Shown: positions 42,467-51,663, counted from the stretch's first letter. The stretch: DNA of 64,000 nt from Phycisphaerales bacterium (GCA_014238785.1 JABAAL010000008.1:1-64000), one strand, 5' to 3'. Translations and numbers: made by a program. The notes: generated from the letters alone by a model not told the origin.

Positions 42467-43485
42467 GCAACACTCACTTCTTCTGAAATGGTTGCGAGTT
42501 GTTCAATAATATGTTTGTTTACACCGGCAGTCGAGAATTGCTTTGCGCGAGTAATCGCGTTTGCAATTGTTCGTGCTTCCGAACTACCGTGACAAATCAT
42601 GCTGATGCCGTTCACGCCAAGAAGTGGTGCGCCACCATATTCGTGGTAGTCATAATCAGCGTAAAACTTTTTCATAATTGGCTTGAATGCTTCGGCAAGT
42701 TTTGGATCTGCTTCTGCGACATCACGAGCAATTTTTGTTAGCAATCCAGTTGCAAGACCTTCGGCAAGTTTGATGCTGACGTTTCCGACAATGCCATCGG
42801 TGATGACCACGTCTGCGCCGCCGTCAAAGAGCGTTCGCCCTTCGATATAGCCAACAAAGTTGATGTCTGGAGCAGCGCGAAGCATGTCTCGAACGAGTTT
42901 AAGGTTGCTTGTGCCCTTTTGTTCTTCGCCGCCAACATTCATAAGTGCGACTCGGGGATTATCGATACCAAGAATTTGTTTTGCGTAGATTTTCCCCATT
43001 ACGCCATACTGCGCAAGGTGAATTGGTTTTGGTTCGATGTTTGCGCCGACGTCAATGAATGCAACGGTTCCTGCAAATGTTGGAACTGCCGCTGCAATGC
43101 CGGGTCGGTGCACACCCGAGAGTCTTCGCAAGTACATTTGACTTCCAGCGACAAATGCACCGGTGTTACCTGCGGAAATAACTGCGTCAAGTGGGTTTTC
43201 TGCTTTTTGCGAACCGTCTTTGCACATCACAACAAGCGAGCTATTTTGTTTGCTGCGAACGGCATCGACTGGACTTTCATCCATTGAAATTGTTTCGGTT
43301 GTTCCGACTACTTCAACTTTGGCTGGACCAAGGGTTGTGTTTTCAATACCCTCGCGAATAATTTGTTCGTCGCCGTATAAAACAACAACGTCATCGACTT
43401 CTAGTTGTGCGGTTGCGGCAAGGGCACCCTCAAGAATAGGATCGGGCGCAAGATCGCCCCCCATCACATCAATGCCAATTCGCAT
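42463..43485 (-). CDS. plsX: Phosphate acyltransferase PlsX
   Basis: 340 residues. RIGIDVMGGDLAPDPILEGA at the start, MDESPVDAVRSKQNSSLV, AVISAGNTGAFVAGSQM and EYGGAPLLGVNG are PlsX hallmarks. It makes acyl-phosphate from acyl-ACP for phospholipid synthesis. It sits 6 nt after rpmF, the common bacterial arrangement. Confidence 0.96.
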   Translation of the reverse strand: MRIGIDVMGGDLAPDPILEGALAATAQLEVDDVVVLYGDEQIIREGIENTTLGPAKVEVVGTTETISMDESPVDAVRSKQNSSLVVMCKDGSQKAENPLDAVISAGNTGAFVAGSQMYLRRLSGVHRPGIAAAVPTFAGTVAFIDVGANIEPKPIHLAQYGVMGKIYAKQILGIDNPRVALMNVGGEEQKGTSNLKLVRDMLRAAPDINFVGYIEGRTLFDGGADVVITDGIVGNVSIKLAEGLATGLLTKIARDVAEADPKLAEAFKPIMKKFYADYDYHEYGGAPLLGVNGISMICHGSSEARTIANAITRAKQFSTAGVNKHIIEQLATISEEVSVA

Positions 43486-43491
43486 GAATGG

Positions 43492-43671
43492 TTACGCCTT
43501 AGTAGCTTTTACTTGAAGACCCGGCCGTACGTACCCGCAGCTTGGACATGAACGATGTGGCAAGCGGTTGCTGCCACAATTTGGGCAGAGCGCTAAGTTC
43601 GTGCTGTTGAGTGCGTGGTGTGAGCGACGCTTTCGCTTTCGTGCTGGGGATGTTCGTAGTTTTGGGAGCAT
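43492..43671 (-). CDS. rpmF: Ribosomal protein L32
   Basis: 59 residues. MLPKLRTSPARKRKRRSHHA is a basic N-terminus, followed by a zinc ribbon: LCPNCGSNRLPHRSCPSCGYV with four cysteines in two CxxC pairs. L32 belongs to the large ribosomal subunit. It heads the plsX-fab cluster. A TACAAT box lies 66 bp upstream (43742-43737). The usual upstream partner YceD (DUF177) is not present. Confidence 0.93.
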   Translation of the reverse strand: MLPKLRTSPARKRKRRSHHALNSTNLALCPNCGSNRLPHRSCPSCGYVRPGLQVKATKA

Positions 43672-44058
43672 CGTTCTATACCTTCTTCAAAAAACGAGCC
43701 CTCCGCGACTATGCGTGGCTCTGGAATGAATGCGGAATTGTAGCAAAAATGGGAAATCACCGCCACCTCATTGCAAATATACCCGTTTTTAGCATAATTT
43801 GGCTCAGAGCCGCATTATTCCAAAACATCCTTAGCGCAGTTTTTCTTTTTTGAGAAAATGGCTCCGTAGGAGAGTTTATTTGATCATTTCCCCAATGTGG
43901 CAACAATTCGCACATCGCTCGATACAGACCCTTTATAAATCAACAGAATGCAATCATTGCGTTAAAGGCATATCCATTGGATACACCGAAACTCGATGTC
44001 AAAGAGTTGGCTGATTTGAGCAGCGCTTCACAAGAATGATGTTTCAATGCGCTCGCTA
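43672..44058. other. 387-bp spacer with rpmF promoter
   Basis: No convincing gene is seen on either strand. TACAAT on the minus strand at 43742-43737 is the best candidate -10 for rpmF and the fatty-acid cluster; no good -35 matches it. No strong terminator with T run was found for the upstream membrane operon, only weak short stems. Confidence 0.4.
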
Positions 44059-45018
44059 TTAACTCGAGGGTATAAAATGTAGCCAATCGCCGAACAAGAA
44101 TTCGAGGCGGGCGGCAAGCAGTGCAATACGACCCATCACGGTGTAGCCAAAGGAAGCACCGAATGTAATCATAAGGAACCAAATACCAACGCGCGCTGTC
44201 TTGCCAACAAGACCCTTGTGCTCTATCGAGAAGAAGAAGTAGATCATCGCAGACAACGTCGCAACTGTCAGTAAAATTGCGTTAAACGTCGGCCAGAATT
44301 CGAAACCACCTTCGCCTGTAATCCAAAGCGGAACAATACCCGCTTTAATTTGCGCAACAAGGTCCGCTTCAACATACCCAATCATTCGGTATCCAGCAGT
44401 AATACCAATAAAGAATGCAATTGGCCATCGGCTAATCCAACCGCCACTTGGCATAAGTTGGAAGAGCAACATGATGATTAAAATCGCTGGAATAATGTAG
44501 AGCCACTGGAATCCGCCCGAAGCATCCATACCCGGCAATGTCCAACTTTGCACAAGTACGGGGAATAATTTCGCAAGCAAGTTCGGAACGAACACATCCC
44601 AAAGACCAATAACCATCACATACCCTGCCGAGGTTCCGACAACCATCGCTTCAGCAAACTTGTACGCAGGGTTATCGCCAACGAGGAACGATAAAATGAA
44701 TAAGGTAAAGATTGCGGAAAGCCACAAACCAATTGTGCGCGACCAACTTAAACTTGCTTCGCCGCTGTCGATTACTTCCTGCGTAAGCTCACTATCTGGA
44801 ACAACGTTGTAAGTTGTCCATTCAATGTCACCAGCAACCGGCGTTTGGGTAGTACTGTATTTTCCGTCAGCGTCCGCGGTGAATGCATGTTGTTCTGGCG
44901 TGATCCATACCTGACCGGTACGCGAAGTTGTCATACTCCAAACAAGCATGATTGCGCCAATCACAAAGATTATGCCCCAAATCAACGCGTTTGATTTTTT
45001 TGGTGTATCAGTACTCAT
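44059..45018 (-). CDS. Seven-helix membrane protein of the MutL/DUF6754 operon
   Basis: 319 residues with about seven membrane helices: one at the N-terminus (ALIWGIIFVIGAIMLVW), then, after a soluble loop of about 80 residues, six more. Short charged loops carry Gly/Pro turns (LPGMDASGG, MPSGGWISRWP). No transporter or enzyme motif is recognised. It is the last gene of the eight-gene unit, overlapping its neighbour by 4 bp. A core membrane subunit of whatever complex the operon builds is the best guess. Confidence 0.6.
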   Translation of the reverse strand: MSTDTPKKSNALIWGIIFVIGAIMLVWSMTTSRTGQVWITPEQHAFTADADGKYSTTQTPVAGDIEWTTYNVVPDSELTQEVIDSGEASLSWSRTIGLWLSAIFTLFILSFLVGDNPAYKFAEAMVVGTSAGYVMVIGLWDVFVPNLLAKLFPVLVQSWTLPGMDASGGFQWLYIIPAILIIMLLFQLMPSGGWISRWPIAFFIGITAGYRMIGYVEADLVAQIKAGIVPLWITGEGGFEFWPTFNAILLTVATLSAMIYFFFSIEHKGLVGKTARVGIWFLMITFGASFGYTVMGRIALLAARLEFLFGDWLHFIPSS

Positions 45019-45866
45019 GCCTGACCTCGCTTTCGACTCATAAAGAAAATCCAGTTACCAACGAGGATCAATACAATCATCAAACTGTGCGCGACCAACT
45101 GTGGTCCCATTCGACGTTTTGCTTCTTGCGCTTTGGGATTGTCTGCAATAGATGGATACGCGTCATCAATCGCAGCTTCGTATTCTGCCGCAGCTTTAAT
45201 CGCACCAAGCACACCAGCAAGTTGTTCTGGAATGTATGGATACATTTGCGGTGCCTGTACGCCCGTGCAACCTGAAACGGTTGTAATTCCAAAAGGCGTT
45301 GCAGCAAACTGCACCCATTGTTTTGTACCGGGGTCACCAGCAGAAACGTTAATAATCAAGTCCATGTCTTGAATGTTTTTAACATTCTTTGTCATAGGAA
45401 TGTCATCAAGCGAGATGCCTTTTGAATCAAGTTCAAACATACCGCGCAAGTCTTGCGTAATCATTCGAATGACTGCTTCCCCGCCTGTTTTGTAATCAAA
45501 CTTGACGTAGTCTTCGCCGTACACCAAGTCTGGGTATTCAGATTCAATCGTGTCGATTGACAAGTCAACCATCGGTGAACCAAGTGGCCAAAGCGCCATG
45601 TAATATTGCTTGTGCCCTTTGATGGAGCAATGACGCGTGAACGCTTGCGCCATTGGGAGCAATTCACCCTGCGATGCAGGATCAAAGTCGTACGACAAAA
45701 GAACGCGCGAACCATCTGGCAAATCATCAATCGCATCAAAGACCAGTTTGGCTTGCCTGGAAATAACTTCAGGAAAGACTGTCTTGGCAAGAATTGGAAT
45801 TGAAACCGCCAACAGCATTGACAGGAAAATCCAACGTCGATCTAGGTTTTGTAGTGTGTGTAACAT
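45015..45866 (-). CDS. Membrane-anchored protein with large extracytoplasmic domain, MutL/DUF6754 operon
   Basis: 283 residues: an N-terminal helix (WIFLSMLLAVSIPILAK), a soluble domain of about 200 residues, and a C-terminal helix (LMIVLILVGNWIFFMS). Both termini should be on the same side, with the domain outside. The domain contains DDLPDGSRVLLSYDFDPASQGELLP and a later NVSAGDPGTKQWVQ, and looks alpha/beta. No known family. It overlaps the following gene and is 3 nt after the preceding one. Confidence 0.6.
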   Translation of the reverse strand: MLHTLQNLDRRWIFLSMLLAVSIPILAKTVFPEVISRQAKLVFDAIDDLPDGSRVLLSYDFDPASQGELLPMAQAFTRHCSIKGHKQYYMALWPLGSPMVDLSIDTIESEYPDLVYGEDYVKFDYKTGGEAVIRMITQDLRGMFELDSKGISLDDIPMTKNVKNIQDMDLIINVSAGDPGTKQWVQFAATPFGITTVSGCTGVQAPQMYPYIPEQLAGVLGAIKAAAEYEAAIDDAYPSIADNPKAQEAKRRMGPQLVAHSLMIVLILVGNWIFFMSRKRGQA

Positions 45867-45869
45867 GAT

Positions 45870-46565
45870 TTAATCTTGCCCCAAGTAAGAACGGTCAACA
45901 CCAAGAAGAATTCGAAGGGAAGTCGCAACCACACCAAGGGCAATACCAATCGTAATCGCACGAGTTCCTGCAGTATTAGGAATTTCCATAATCCAAACAG
46001 TCAAGTTGTCAAAACGTAGCCACAGCATAGATTCAGGAAGCCAACCATCAAAGAGCCAAACGCCAGCATACGTTCGACCAAGAAGAACAATGCCCGCCGT
46101 GACAAGTAGCAACGTTGCTTCGGTGTTCTTTGCACGGAAGGCGCGGAACGCTGCAGTTGCAACATAAAACGCTAGCATCGCAAACATCATCGACGTCAAT
46201 GGTACGATCATGTGTTGGTAAATCCACCACAAACCAGAACCACTCTCAAGATAGTACCCAGACCAAGCATAGTCTGGATAGAGCGTGTTTGGATGGACGC
46301 CCATTTTGGACATACCGATAATGATGGTGCCAAAGAAACAGACAATGGTGACGAGAGAATAGCCCCAGCCTTTCCGTTGTCCCGATACTTTCATAAGGTG
46401 AAGTTTGACAAGGTTTCCCCCACCTAACACCATCGCACCGACTGCAAGAATGTTAAACCATTCTTGTGCCGTTAAACCCCAGCCCTCAGCAAAGGGGATG
46501 AAGTTCGCAATGAGCAGGACGAAGCCTGCAACTATTGCAATTACAAGTGGGACTGTTCTTTTCAC
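45870..46565 (-). CDS. Six-helix membrane protein of the MutL/DUF6754 operon
   Basis: 231 residues, about six membrane helices with short loops. A conserved-looking PLTSMMFAMLAFYVATAAFRAFRAKN segment is followed by LLGRTYAG. No recognised motif. Start overlaps the stop of the FN3-DUF6754 gene by 4 bp. Confidence 0.6.
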   Translation of the reverse strand: MKRTVPLVIAIVAGFVLLIANFIPFAEGWGLTAQEWFNILAVGAMVLGGGNLVKLHLMKVSGQRKGWGYSLVTIVCFFGTIIIGMSKMGVHPNTLYPDYAWSGYYLESGSGLWWIYQHMIVPLTSMMFAMLAFYVATAAFRAFRAKNTEATLLLVTAGIVLLGRTYAGVWLFDGWLPESMLWLRFDNLTVWIMEIPNTAGTRAITIGIALGVVATSLRILLGVDRSYLGQD

Positions 46566-47896
46566 GAGTCATCTCCCTCAATATCAGTATCTCCACCACC
46601 AAAGGAACCAAATCCCTCATTGCCGAGTATGTTGTTCTGTATATAGTTTAATGCGCCAGCGCCAAATCCATCACTCTCATCGGATTCCGTCATTGAAATA
46701 GTTGTTGCAAAGAAGATGCCAATGATTAATACTAATACGCTGAGAAATTTGCCGTAATCCTGTCCCTTAAGTGAACCGATTTGAAGCGGGTCACCTGAAA
46801 GGTACGCAGAAGCTGCGAAGAATTCTTCGCCAATCAAGGTGTAGTCGCATGATGCAACAAAGAACGGCAACTGGCTTGGCATTGCTGTACCAGCCACTTG
46901 GATCGCGCCGATGTGGTTACCTGTTTCGGCAAGAATAAGCGACTCTGCATAAAAACCGCCCATGTAAATACATGCTGCTGGTTCTTCGCGAACCATATAC
47001 CCCGTCACGCCCGCAACAAATGCAAACTGTTCATCGGTTAGATAGTGAATTCTGTCGGGTTGGTACGAGTCGGGAGCACCAGCTGCAAGATACGCTGCTT
47101 CGACCGTTTCGCGTGCAGCCGCCATCACCAACGACCGACACGTTGGCACTTCGATTTGTGCGCCGTATTCTGCCGCGGTTTTTGCAACACGTGAAAGCAC
47201 GGTTAAGCCAGCAAGCGTTTGAATTTCATTGATGTCTTGAATCCCCGCAACAAACAAAATGGGTCGTCCCATTTCGGTTGCACGACCGACGGCTTCGTCG
47301 ATTGCTTCAAGCCCTGCAATTTTTCGCACCCAAAGTTTTTTGCCCGAACGTGCGCAATTAATAAAGTAGGCAATAAACGCGCCGAATAAAAGCATCCAAA
47401 TTGCAAGCCATGCTTTTGACATGTTAAACATTTGCATCACTGGAGTAACCGATCCACTTGCGTTGCACCACGTTGACTTGTCGCCTTGATTGTCCACCGC
47501 GCAAACTCGATAATCGTATGACCAACCAAGGTTTACACTTCGATCGGTCCATTGAGATTCGCCCGCACCAATTTCAGAAACCTTGCGCCATGACGCATCT
47601 TCGTCGCTGACTTCATTCCCGTTACCGTCCGTAACTTTTCGTTCCACTGTATACGTAGCAACAATCTGTTGTGGGTTTACTTCTTGGGTGTCCGAAAGTA
47701 ATGTATTAAATACATCACTCTCCGAGAGATTCCAATGCACCTCGACGGAGTTCCCAGCGTCGTCTGGAGTGTCAGCAACAATTAAATCGGTTGGTGGCTC
47801 GGGGACAAGGGAAGGGGCTGGTGAGGGTGATTGTGCTGCGGCAAAGCAAGTCATTGACATTGCAACCACGACAGCAAGTATGTTTCGTATTCTCAT
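46562..47896 (-). CDS. FN3-like and DUF6754 membrane protein
   Basis: 444 residues: signal peptide (1-21, ending FAAA), a fibronectin type III-like domain (about 35-150, with PPTDLIVADTP, SYDYRVCAVD), a helix (about 157-178), a cytoplasmic domain of the DUF6754 type (LEAIDEAVGRATEMGRPILF onward, ending around DYGKFL), another helix (about 393-412) and a Gly/Asp-rich tail. DUF6754 has no assigned function. The topology puts the FN3 domain outside and DUF6754 inside, a layout for linking an outer contact to an inner partner. Confidence 0.7.
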   Translation of the reverse strand: MRIRNILAVVVAMSMTCFAAAQSPSPAPSLVPEPPTDLIVADTPDDAGNSVEVHWNLSESDVFNTLLSDTQEVNPQQIVATYTVERKVTDGNGNEVSDEDASWRKVSEIGAGESQWTDRSVNLGWSYDYRVCAVDNQGDKSTWCNASGSVTPVMQMFNMSKAWLAIWMLLFGAFIAYFINCARSGKKLWVRKIAGLEAIDEAVGRATEMGRPILFVAGIQDINEIQTLAGLTVLSRVAKTAAEYGAQIEVPTCRSLVMAAARETVEAAYLAAGAPDSYQPDRIHYLTDEQFAFVAGVTGYMVREEPAACIYMGGFYAESLILAETGNHIGAIQVAGTAMPSQLPFFVASCDYTLIGEEFFAASAYLSGDPLQIGSLKGQDYGKFLSVLVLIIGIFFATTISMTESDESDGFGAGALNYIQNNILGNEGFGSFGGGDTDIEGDDS

Positions 47897-47902
47897 ATTT
47901 AG

Positions 47903-49024
47903 TTATGCCTCGATAAGTTCCACATTCGCTCTGGGCACAATAACCGATTCGCCCGAACTTAGTTTTACTTCAAGTACGCGGGCTTTGGAGCCAGAGCCAA
48001 GGACGTGCGGTTCCGATGGAAGCGCACTCACGGTTCCGAGCATTCCAAAGTAAGGATCGCGGATGATTCGAAGTGGCAAACCAATTTCGAGATACCCGCC
48101 GACTTGTTCCGTCTCTTCTTCGCAATCCCCTGCCTCTAAAGGAATTATGATTTCTGGACGCATTACGCCAGCGCGAATTTGAGTTGCGCCATTGACCGAT
48201 GCTTCTTTCCCTTCAAACTTTTTAAGAAGATCGAAGGTACGACTTGCCATGGTGATATCGCCAAAGCCTTCTGTAACGATGACGGTGATCCCTTTTTTCT
48301 CGCTACCTGTAATTGCAACGCCTAGGTCGTATCCAAGAAAATCACGCAAGTCTTGGTCGTCCATGCCGCCGCCAATAAGCGCGACGACCCCAACTTTGCG
48401 CGCAGCTTCGATAGATTCTACGGAGATTCGTGCACCGCCAATAACAACGCAGCCCTTCATGTCCTCAGAAATATTATTTGCAGATATGGCTTCGTCACAG
48501 TTTTCGACTGCAAACTTAATTGGACCACACGTTTCGCCACCGATACCAAAGATACCTTGAATAAACGCTACGTCTGTTTCTATGGTGCAACCGATTTCAG
48601 GATTCACTGCAGTGACGGCACCTGTTACGTACGCCTTCACTTCAACTGGAATGTCTGGCCCGCGAAGAATGACTTGACCTGTTACATCGGAAACTGTTTC
48701 AATCGTTCCTGAGTACGGCGAGTTGTATTTCTTTTTGAACTTGCCAAAGAGTCCTGCGGTTTCAGCAATTGCTTCACCTTTTTCTACTTTCTCGCCTTCT
48801 TTGCGAAGCATTAAACTTGCAACATCTTTGGGGGGAACGGCAAGAAGGTTCGCCATGTTCAGTGGGTACACATCACCGGGCATGTAGGTTGCCGCAACAA
48901 TTTGGTTAGCGTTTACATTATCGCCAACTTTTACCATCACATCGCCTTTAATTGGCAACATGCGAATGACGGAGTACGTCATTCGATTTGTAACTTTGAG
49001 TCCAGGGGTGTATGCATGTGCCAT
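47903..49024 (-). CDS. Biotinyl/lipoyl-like barrel and KOW-like protein of the MutL/DUF6754 operon
   Basis: 373 residues, no signal peptide or membrane helix. The first third reads like paired barrel-sandwich halves (GDVMVKVGDNVNANQIVAAT, EGEKVEKGEAIAET, NSPYSGTIETVSDVTGQVI) as seen in RnfC-like and efflux-adaptor proteins. The C-terminal part (VGGYLEIGLPLRIIRDPYFGMLGTVSALP, then VLEVKLSSGESVIVPRANVELIE) resembles a KOW-type motif. There is no lipoyl-lysine motif. It could be the cytosolic adaptor between the MutL-type ATPase and the membrane proteins. Confidence 0.6.
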   Translation of the reverse strand: MAHAYTPGLKVTNRMTYSVIRMLPIKGDVMVKVGDNVNANQIVAATYMPGDVYPLNMANLLAVPPKDVASLMLRKEGEKVEKGEAIAETAGLFGKFKKKYNSPYSGTIETVSDVTGQVILRGPDIPVEVKAYVTGAVTAVNPEIGCTIETDVAFIQGIFGIGGETCGPIKFAVENCDEAISANNISEDMKGCVVIGGARISVESIEAARKVGVVALIGGGMDDQDLRDFLGYDLGVAITGSEKKGITVIVTEGFGDITMASRTFDLLKKFEGKEASVNGATQIRAGVMRPEIIIPLEAGDCEEETEQVGGYLEIGLPLRIIRDPYFGMLGTVSALPSEPHVLGSGSKARVLEVKLSSGESVIVPRANVELIEA

Positions 49025-49029
49025 AATGA

Positions 49030-50856
49030 TTATGCAGAAACGACTGCTTCCTCCATCTCTTTATACAGCGCCATGTTTTCGACCCATCGCGCAATTGTTT
49101 GTTGACATTGTTGTCGTTCTTCTGGAAGTCCAAGGGGGCGACCACGACCATCGATAACGAGACCGACTGTGCCGCCGCAAACTTCGTGTGTTACTTTCTT
49201 ACCATTGCCGGCTCCAAGGTCAAACCCGCGAGCTGGTTCGCAGACAATTGTTGCGGTTTCTTTGGGACCCATTTCAATGAGTTCGATGTCACCAAAGTTA
49301 CAGGTGCCAGATGTAGCAACATCACCAGAGAGTGTCCAACTAAAACATGGCTTGCCTTCTTTGCCAAGACCTTTTGCTGCGATACATGTCCCCAAGTAAA
49401 TCAAGCAATCTCGTTCGAATACTTGCGCTGCCGCTTCGGGGTGCACCGCGGAAAGTACGCCAAGGTGAGGCATCATAAAGATGGAGTCCTTCGCCAAGTT
49501 TGTGCAACCTTCGGGTTCAAATGCATCAATGAGCATCATTGCAGTTTGATTCATGCTTGGCGCGTGGGAAAGTACACCACCTGATGCAACAAGCAGGTTA
49601 AGTTTCATATTATCGACGATGGTATTGCCACCAGTTTGCTGACTAAAGGTGTCACCAACTGTACGTTGTTGTTGCACCCCTTTGAGCGTTGTCGCAAACT
49701 CTTTGTGTTGTTTATACGCAAGTCGTAGCGCTTCACGGGCAACGGCCTGTTCAAAGATAAGCGATTCAAGCGATTGCGGAATCGTTGTTGGTCGAATCAT
49801 TTTGTTTTTAACGCGATTTCGAAGTTGCCGTTCGTCCATATCAAACTGCACCCAACGCAAGACGTTTGGCATGGTTGCTTCTGCGCATACATTGGAGATG
49901 GAATAACTCATGCCAAGGTTTGCTGATACCGTCCGGTTAAACGTTTCGTCAAATACGCTAAAAACGTCGGTGGTTGCGCCACCAATGTCAACGCCAACAA
50001 CGTTTATGTTTTCTTTCTTTGCAATTGTTTGAAGGATGTTGCCAACCGCACCGGGCGTTGGCATGATGTCGGCATCTGTCCAATCCATAAGCATGTCATA
50101 CCCTGGAGCATGCGCCATCACGTGCTCAAGAAATACGTCATGGATTTTATCGCGGGCTGGTCCAAGATTTTCTTGTTCAAGTGTTGGGCGTAGATTCTCA
50201 ACAACAGCAAGGTCAATCCAGTCCTCTTGCAAGGTTGCTTCCACTTCGCCTGAAGCCATTTTGTTACCTGCAAAAATGATTGGCATTTCGTATTCACTAC
50301 CAAACCGTGGCTGAGGTTTTGCGGGAGCGATGAGTTCGGCAAGTTGCACAACTTTTTCGGTTGTGCCACCATCGGTTCCACCTGAAATTAAAATCATGTC
50401 AGGACGAAGTTCGCGAATACGCTGAATTTGTTCGTGCGGTCTACGTTTGTCGTTTGAAGAAATAACATCCATGACGATTGCACCAGCACCAAGTGCTGCA
50501 CGCTTTGCCGATGCCGCTGTCATTTCTGCTATCACACCAGCAACCATCATTTGAAGACCGCCACCGGCACTTGAAGTTGAAATGTACATGTCACACCCAT
50601 CGGAATCTGAAGCAGGTGTTTTTATCGTGCCGTCTTCGTTTGTGAGTTGCCTGCCTGCGAGTTCACCAACTTCGGTCACAGCATTGGTCACGCCGATGGT
50701 GACGTTTGCAAAAGGTTTTTCAACCGTGGTTGGCGCTTCGCCTCGGTATGTTTGACGATAGGTGCCATCCACTTTTTCGATGAGAATTGCTTTGGTCGTC
50801 GTACTTCCGCAATCCGTTGCGAGGATGACATTAATGTTTTCTAAATCGATTGTCAT
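49030..50856 (-). CDS. MutL-family actin-fold protein (glutamate mutase L-like)
   Basis: 608 residues. ATDCGSTTTKAILIEK is the phosphate-1 loop of the actin/Hsp70/sugar kinase fold, VGVDIGGATTDVFSVF the phosphate-2 loop, and STSSAGGGLQMMVAG with GAGAIVMDVISSND continues the MutL pattern. MutL/GlmL proteins are annotated as partners of B12-dependent glutamate mutase, but no mutase subunit is in the window and this copy is embedded among membrane proteins. It is more likely the nucleotide-driven subunit of that membrane system. ATGA overlap with the upstream 114-residue protein. Confidence 0.8.
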   Translation of the reverse strand: MTIDLENINVILATDCGSTTTKAILIEKVDGTYRQTYRGEAPTTVEKPFANVTIGVTNAVTEVGELAGRQLTNEDGTIKTPASDSDGCDMYISTSSAGGGLQMMVAGVIAEMTAASAKRAALGAGAIVMDVISSNDKRRPHEQIQRIRELRPDMILISGGTDGGTTEKVVQLAELIAPAKPQPRFGSEYEMPIIFAGNKMASGEVEATLQEDWIDLAVVENLRPTLEQENLGPARDKIHDVFLEHVMAHAPGYDMLMDWTDADIMPTPGAVGNILQTIAKKENINVVGVDIGGATTDVFSVFDETFNRTVSANLGMSYSISNVCAEATMPNVLRWVQFDMDERQLRNRVKNKMIRPTTIPQSLESLIFEQAVAREALRLAYKQHKEFATTLKGVQQQRTVGDTFSQQTGGNTIVDNMKLNLLVASGGVLSHAPSMNQTAMMLIDAFEPEGCTNLAKDSIFMMPHLGVLSAVHPEAAAQVFERDCLIYLGTCIAAKGLGKEGKPCFSWTLSGDVATSGTCNFGDIELIEMGPKETATIVCEPARGFDLGAGNGKKVTHEVCGGTVGLVIDGRGRPLGLPEERQQCQQTIARWVENMALYKEMEEAVVSA

Positions 50857-51197
50857 TTTTTTATGTTCTCTTTGGTTTCTTCCATCTCATTCTCTAACTG
50901 TTCAATGCGGTTTCGAATCCAATCGACCGAGCCGCGATGTTCTAAAAACTCTGCTACTGCGCTCCAACTTTTTGTTGGCACAAACGCTGAAATAAGCGGA
51001 GTGAAAAAATGCATTGTCTGCGACCCAATAAAATTCAAGGGGCGCCCCATTTCCACACCAATAATCGCTGGAGTGGTTAATCCGCGCCGAATGATACCCA
51101 GACACAGCTTGTCTAGGGCATTTTTTTGGATTTCATTAGGTTCTATTGGACTATCGTCGTCCACATGAAATGCATCTTTGAACCACCCTTTTTTCAT
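50853..51197 (-). CDS. Small conserved-looking protein before the MutL-type gene
   Basis: 114 residues. After a polar N-terminus comes LGIIRRGLTTPAIIGVEMGRPLNF, then FFTPLISAF, and a charged coil ending IRNRIEQLENEMEETKENIKK. There is no signal peptide. Start ATG 51197 is chosen since the longer frame to 51284 overlaps the PH-like gene. It overlaps both neighbours by 4 bp and therefore should be made in step with the ATPase. The hydrophobic middle and coiled end suggest a docking or stabilising subunit. Confidence 0.55.
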   Translation of the reverse strand: MKKGWFKDAFHVDDDSPIEPNEIQKNALDKLCLGIIRRGLTTPAIIGVEMGRPLNFIGSQTMHFFTPLISAFVPTKSWSAVAEFLEHRGSVDWIRNRIEQLENEMEETKENIKK

Positions 51198-51616
51198 GTT
51201 ACAACATCCTCTGCCAAATAACATTTCAAAGCAGAAACAACTTCGTCTCGCTTTTTGCCGTAAAATATTGACATTCCAGACCAACCATCACGATTCGACG
51301 GTTTTTTACGGGTGCAAACGTAACATAGTTCTTTGTAAAACGTCGCTCGACGAATTCTAGCCCATGTATAGAACTTGCTTCGAATTAGATATTTCGCTCG
51401 AAGACCATCCTCTGAAATAAAGTACTTCGTTGGAAATAAAAAGGTTCCTTGAGTCGCGATCAGCGTGGCTGTAAGCACTATGCCTAAAATAATGCTGTTT
51501 GAACCTATCGCAATTGCTACAAAAATGATAACCAACCACGCGAACACTGCTCTGATGGGGTGCATCGAAGCTGGGCAGGACTTCCACTGCAATTCAAAAG
51601 GCGCTCGTTCTTCCAT
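51194..51616 (-). CDS. Two-helix protein with bacterial PH-like domain
   Basis: 140 residues: two closely spaced N-terminal membrane helices (AVFAWLVIIFVAIAIGSNSIILGIVLTATLIAT) followed by FPTKYFISEDGLRAKYLIRSKFYTWARIRRATFYK, the typical entry of bacterial PH domains (bPH2/YdbT-like). It is the first gene of the eight-gene unit. ATG 51616 is preferred; a GTG at 51634 in frame is possible. TAGTAT ends 8 nt before the ATG. Confidence 0.6.
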   Translation of the reverse strand: MEERAPFELQWKSCPASMHPIRAVFAWLVIIFVAIAIGSNSIILGIVLTATLIATQGTFLFPTKYFISEDGLRAKYLIRSKFYTWARIRRATFYKELCYVCTRKKPSNRDGWSGMSIFYGKKRDEVVSALKCYLAEDVVT

Positions 51617-51624
51617 AGCCCCAC

Positions 51625-51630
51625 ATACTA
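51625..51630 (-). promoter_or_regulatory. Putative -10 element of the MutL/DUF6754 operon
   Basis: TAGTAT on the minus strand, 8 nt, then ATG 51616. One weak GTGGGG stretch lies in the gap, so a very short leader is also possible. Confidence 0.3.
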
Positions 51631-51637
51631 CCACGCC

Positions 51638-51663
51638 AATAAACTATCCCTCGGGTCGTTTAT
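51638..51663 (+). repeat. Short dispersed repeat, copy B
   Basis: AATAAACTATCCCTCGGGTC and following bases, 39 bp from copy C and similar to copy A at 37316-37340. Confidence 0.4.

Noticed and set aside
43672-44058. YceD (DUF177) gene expected before rpmF
   Set aside because: The minus strand has only an unrelated short frame at 43940-44182 that overlaps the upstream membrane gene; no DUF177 features are seen.
47903-49024. RnfC or NqrA subunit of an Rnf/Nqr complex
   Set aside because: The barrel-like N-terminus is similar in style, but there are no 4Fe-4S cysteine motifs, no flavin-binding motifs, and none of the neighbours resembles Rnf or Nqr subunits.
49030-50856. DNA mismatch repair MutL
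   Set aside because: The name is shared only; this protein has the actin/Hsp70-like DCGSTTTKA loop of the glutamate mutase L family and no GHKL ATPase motifs.
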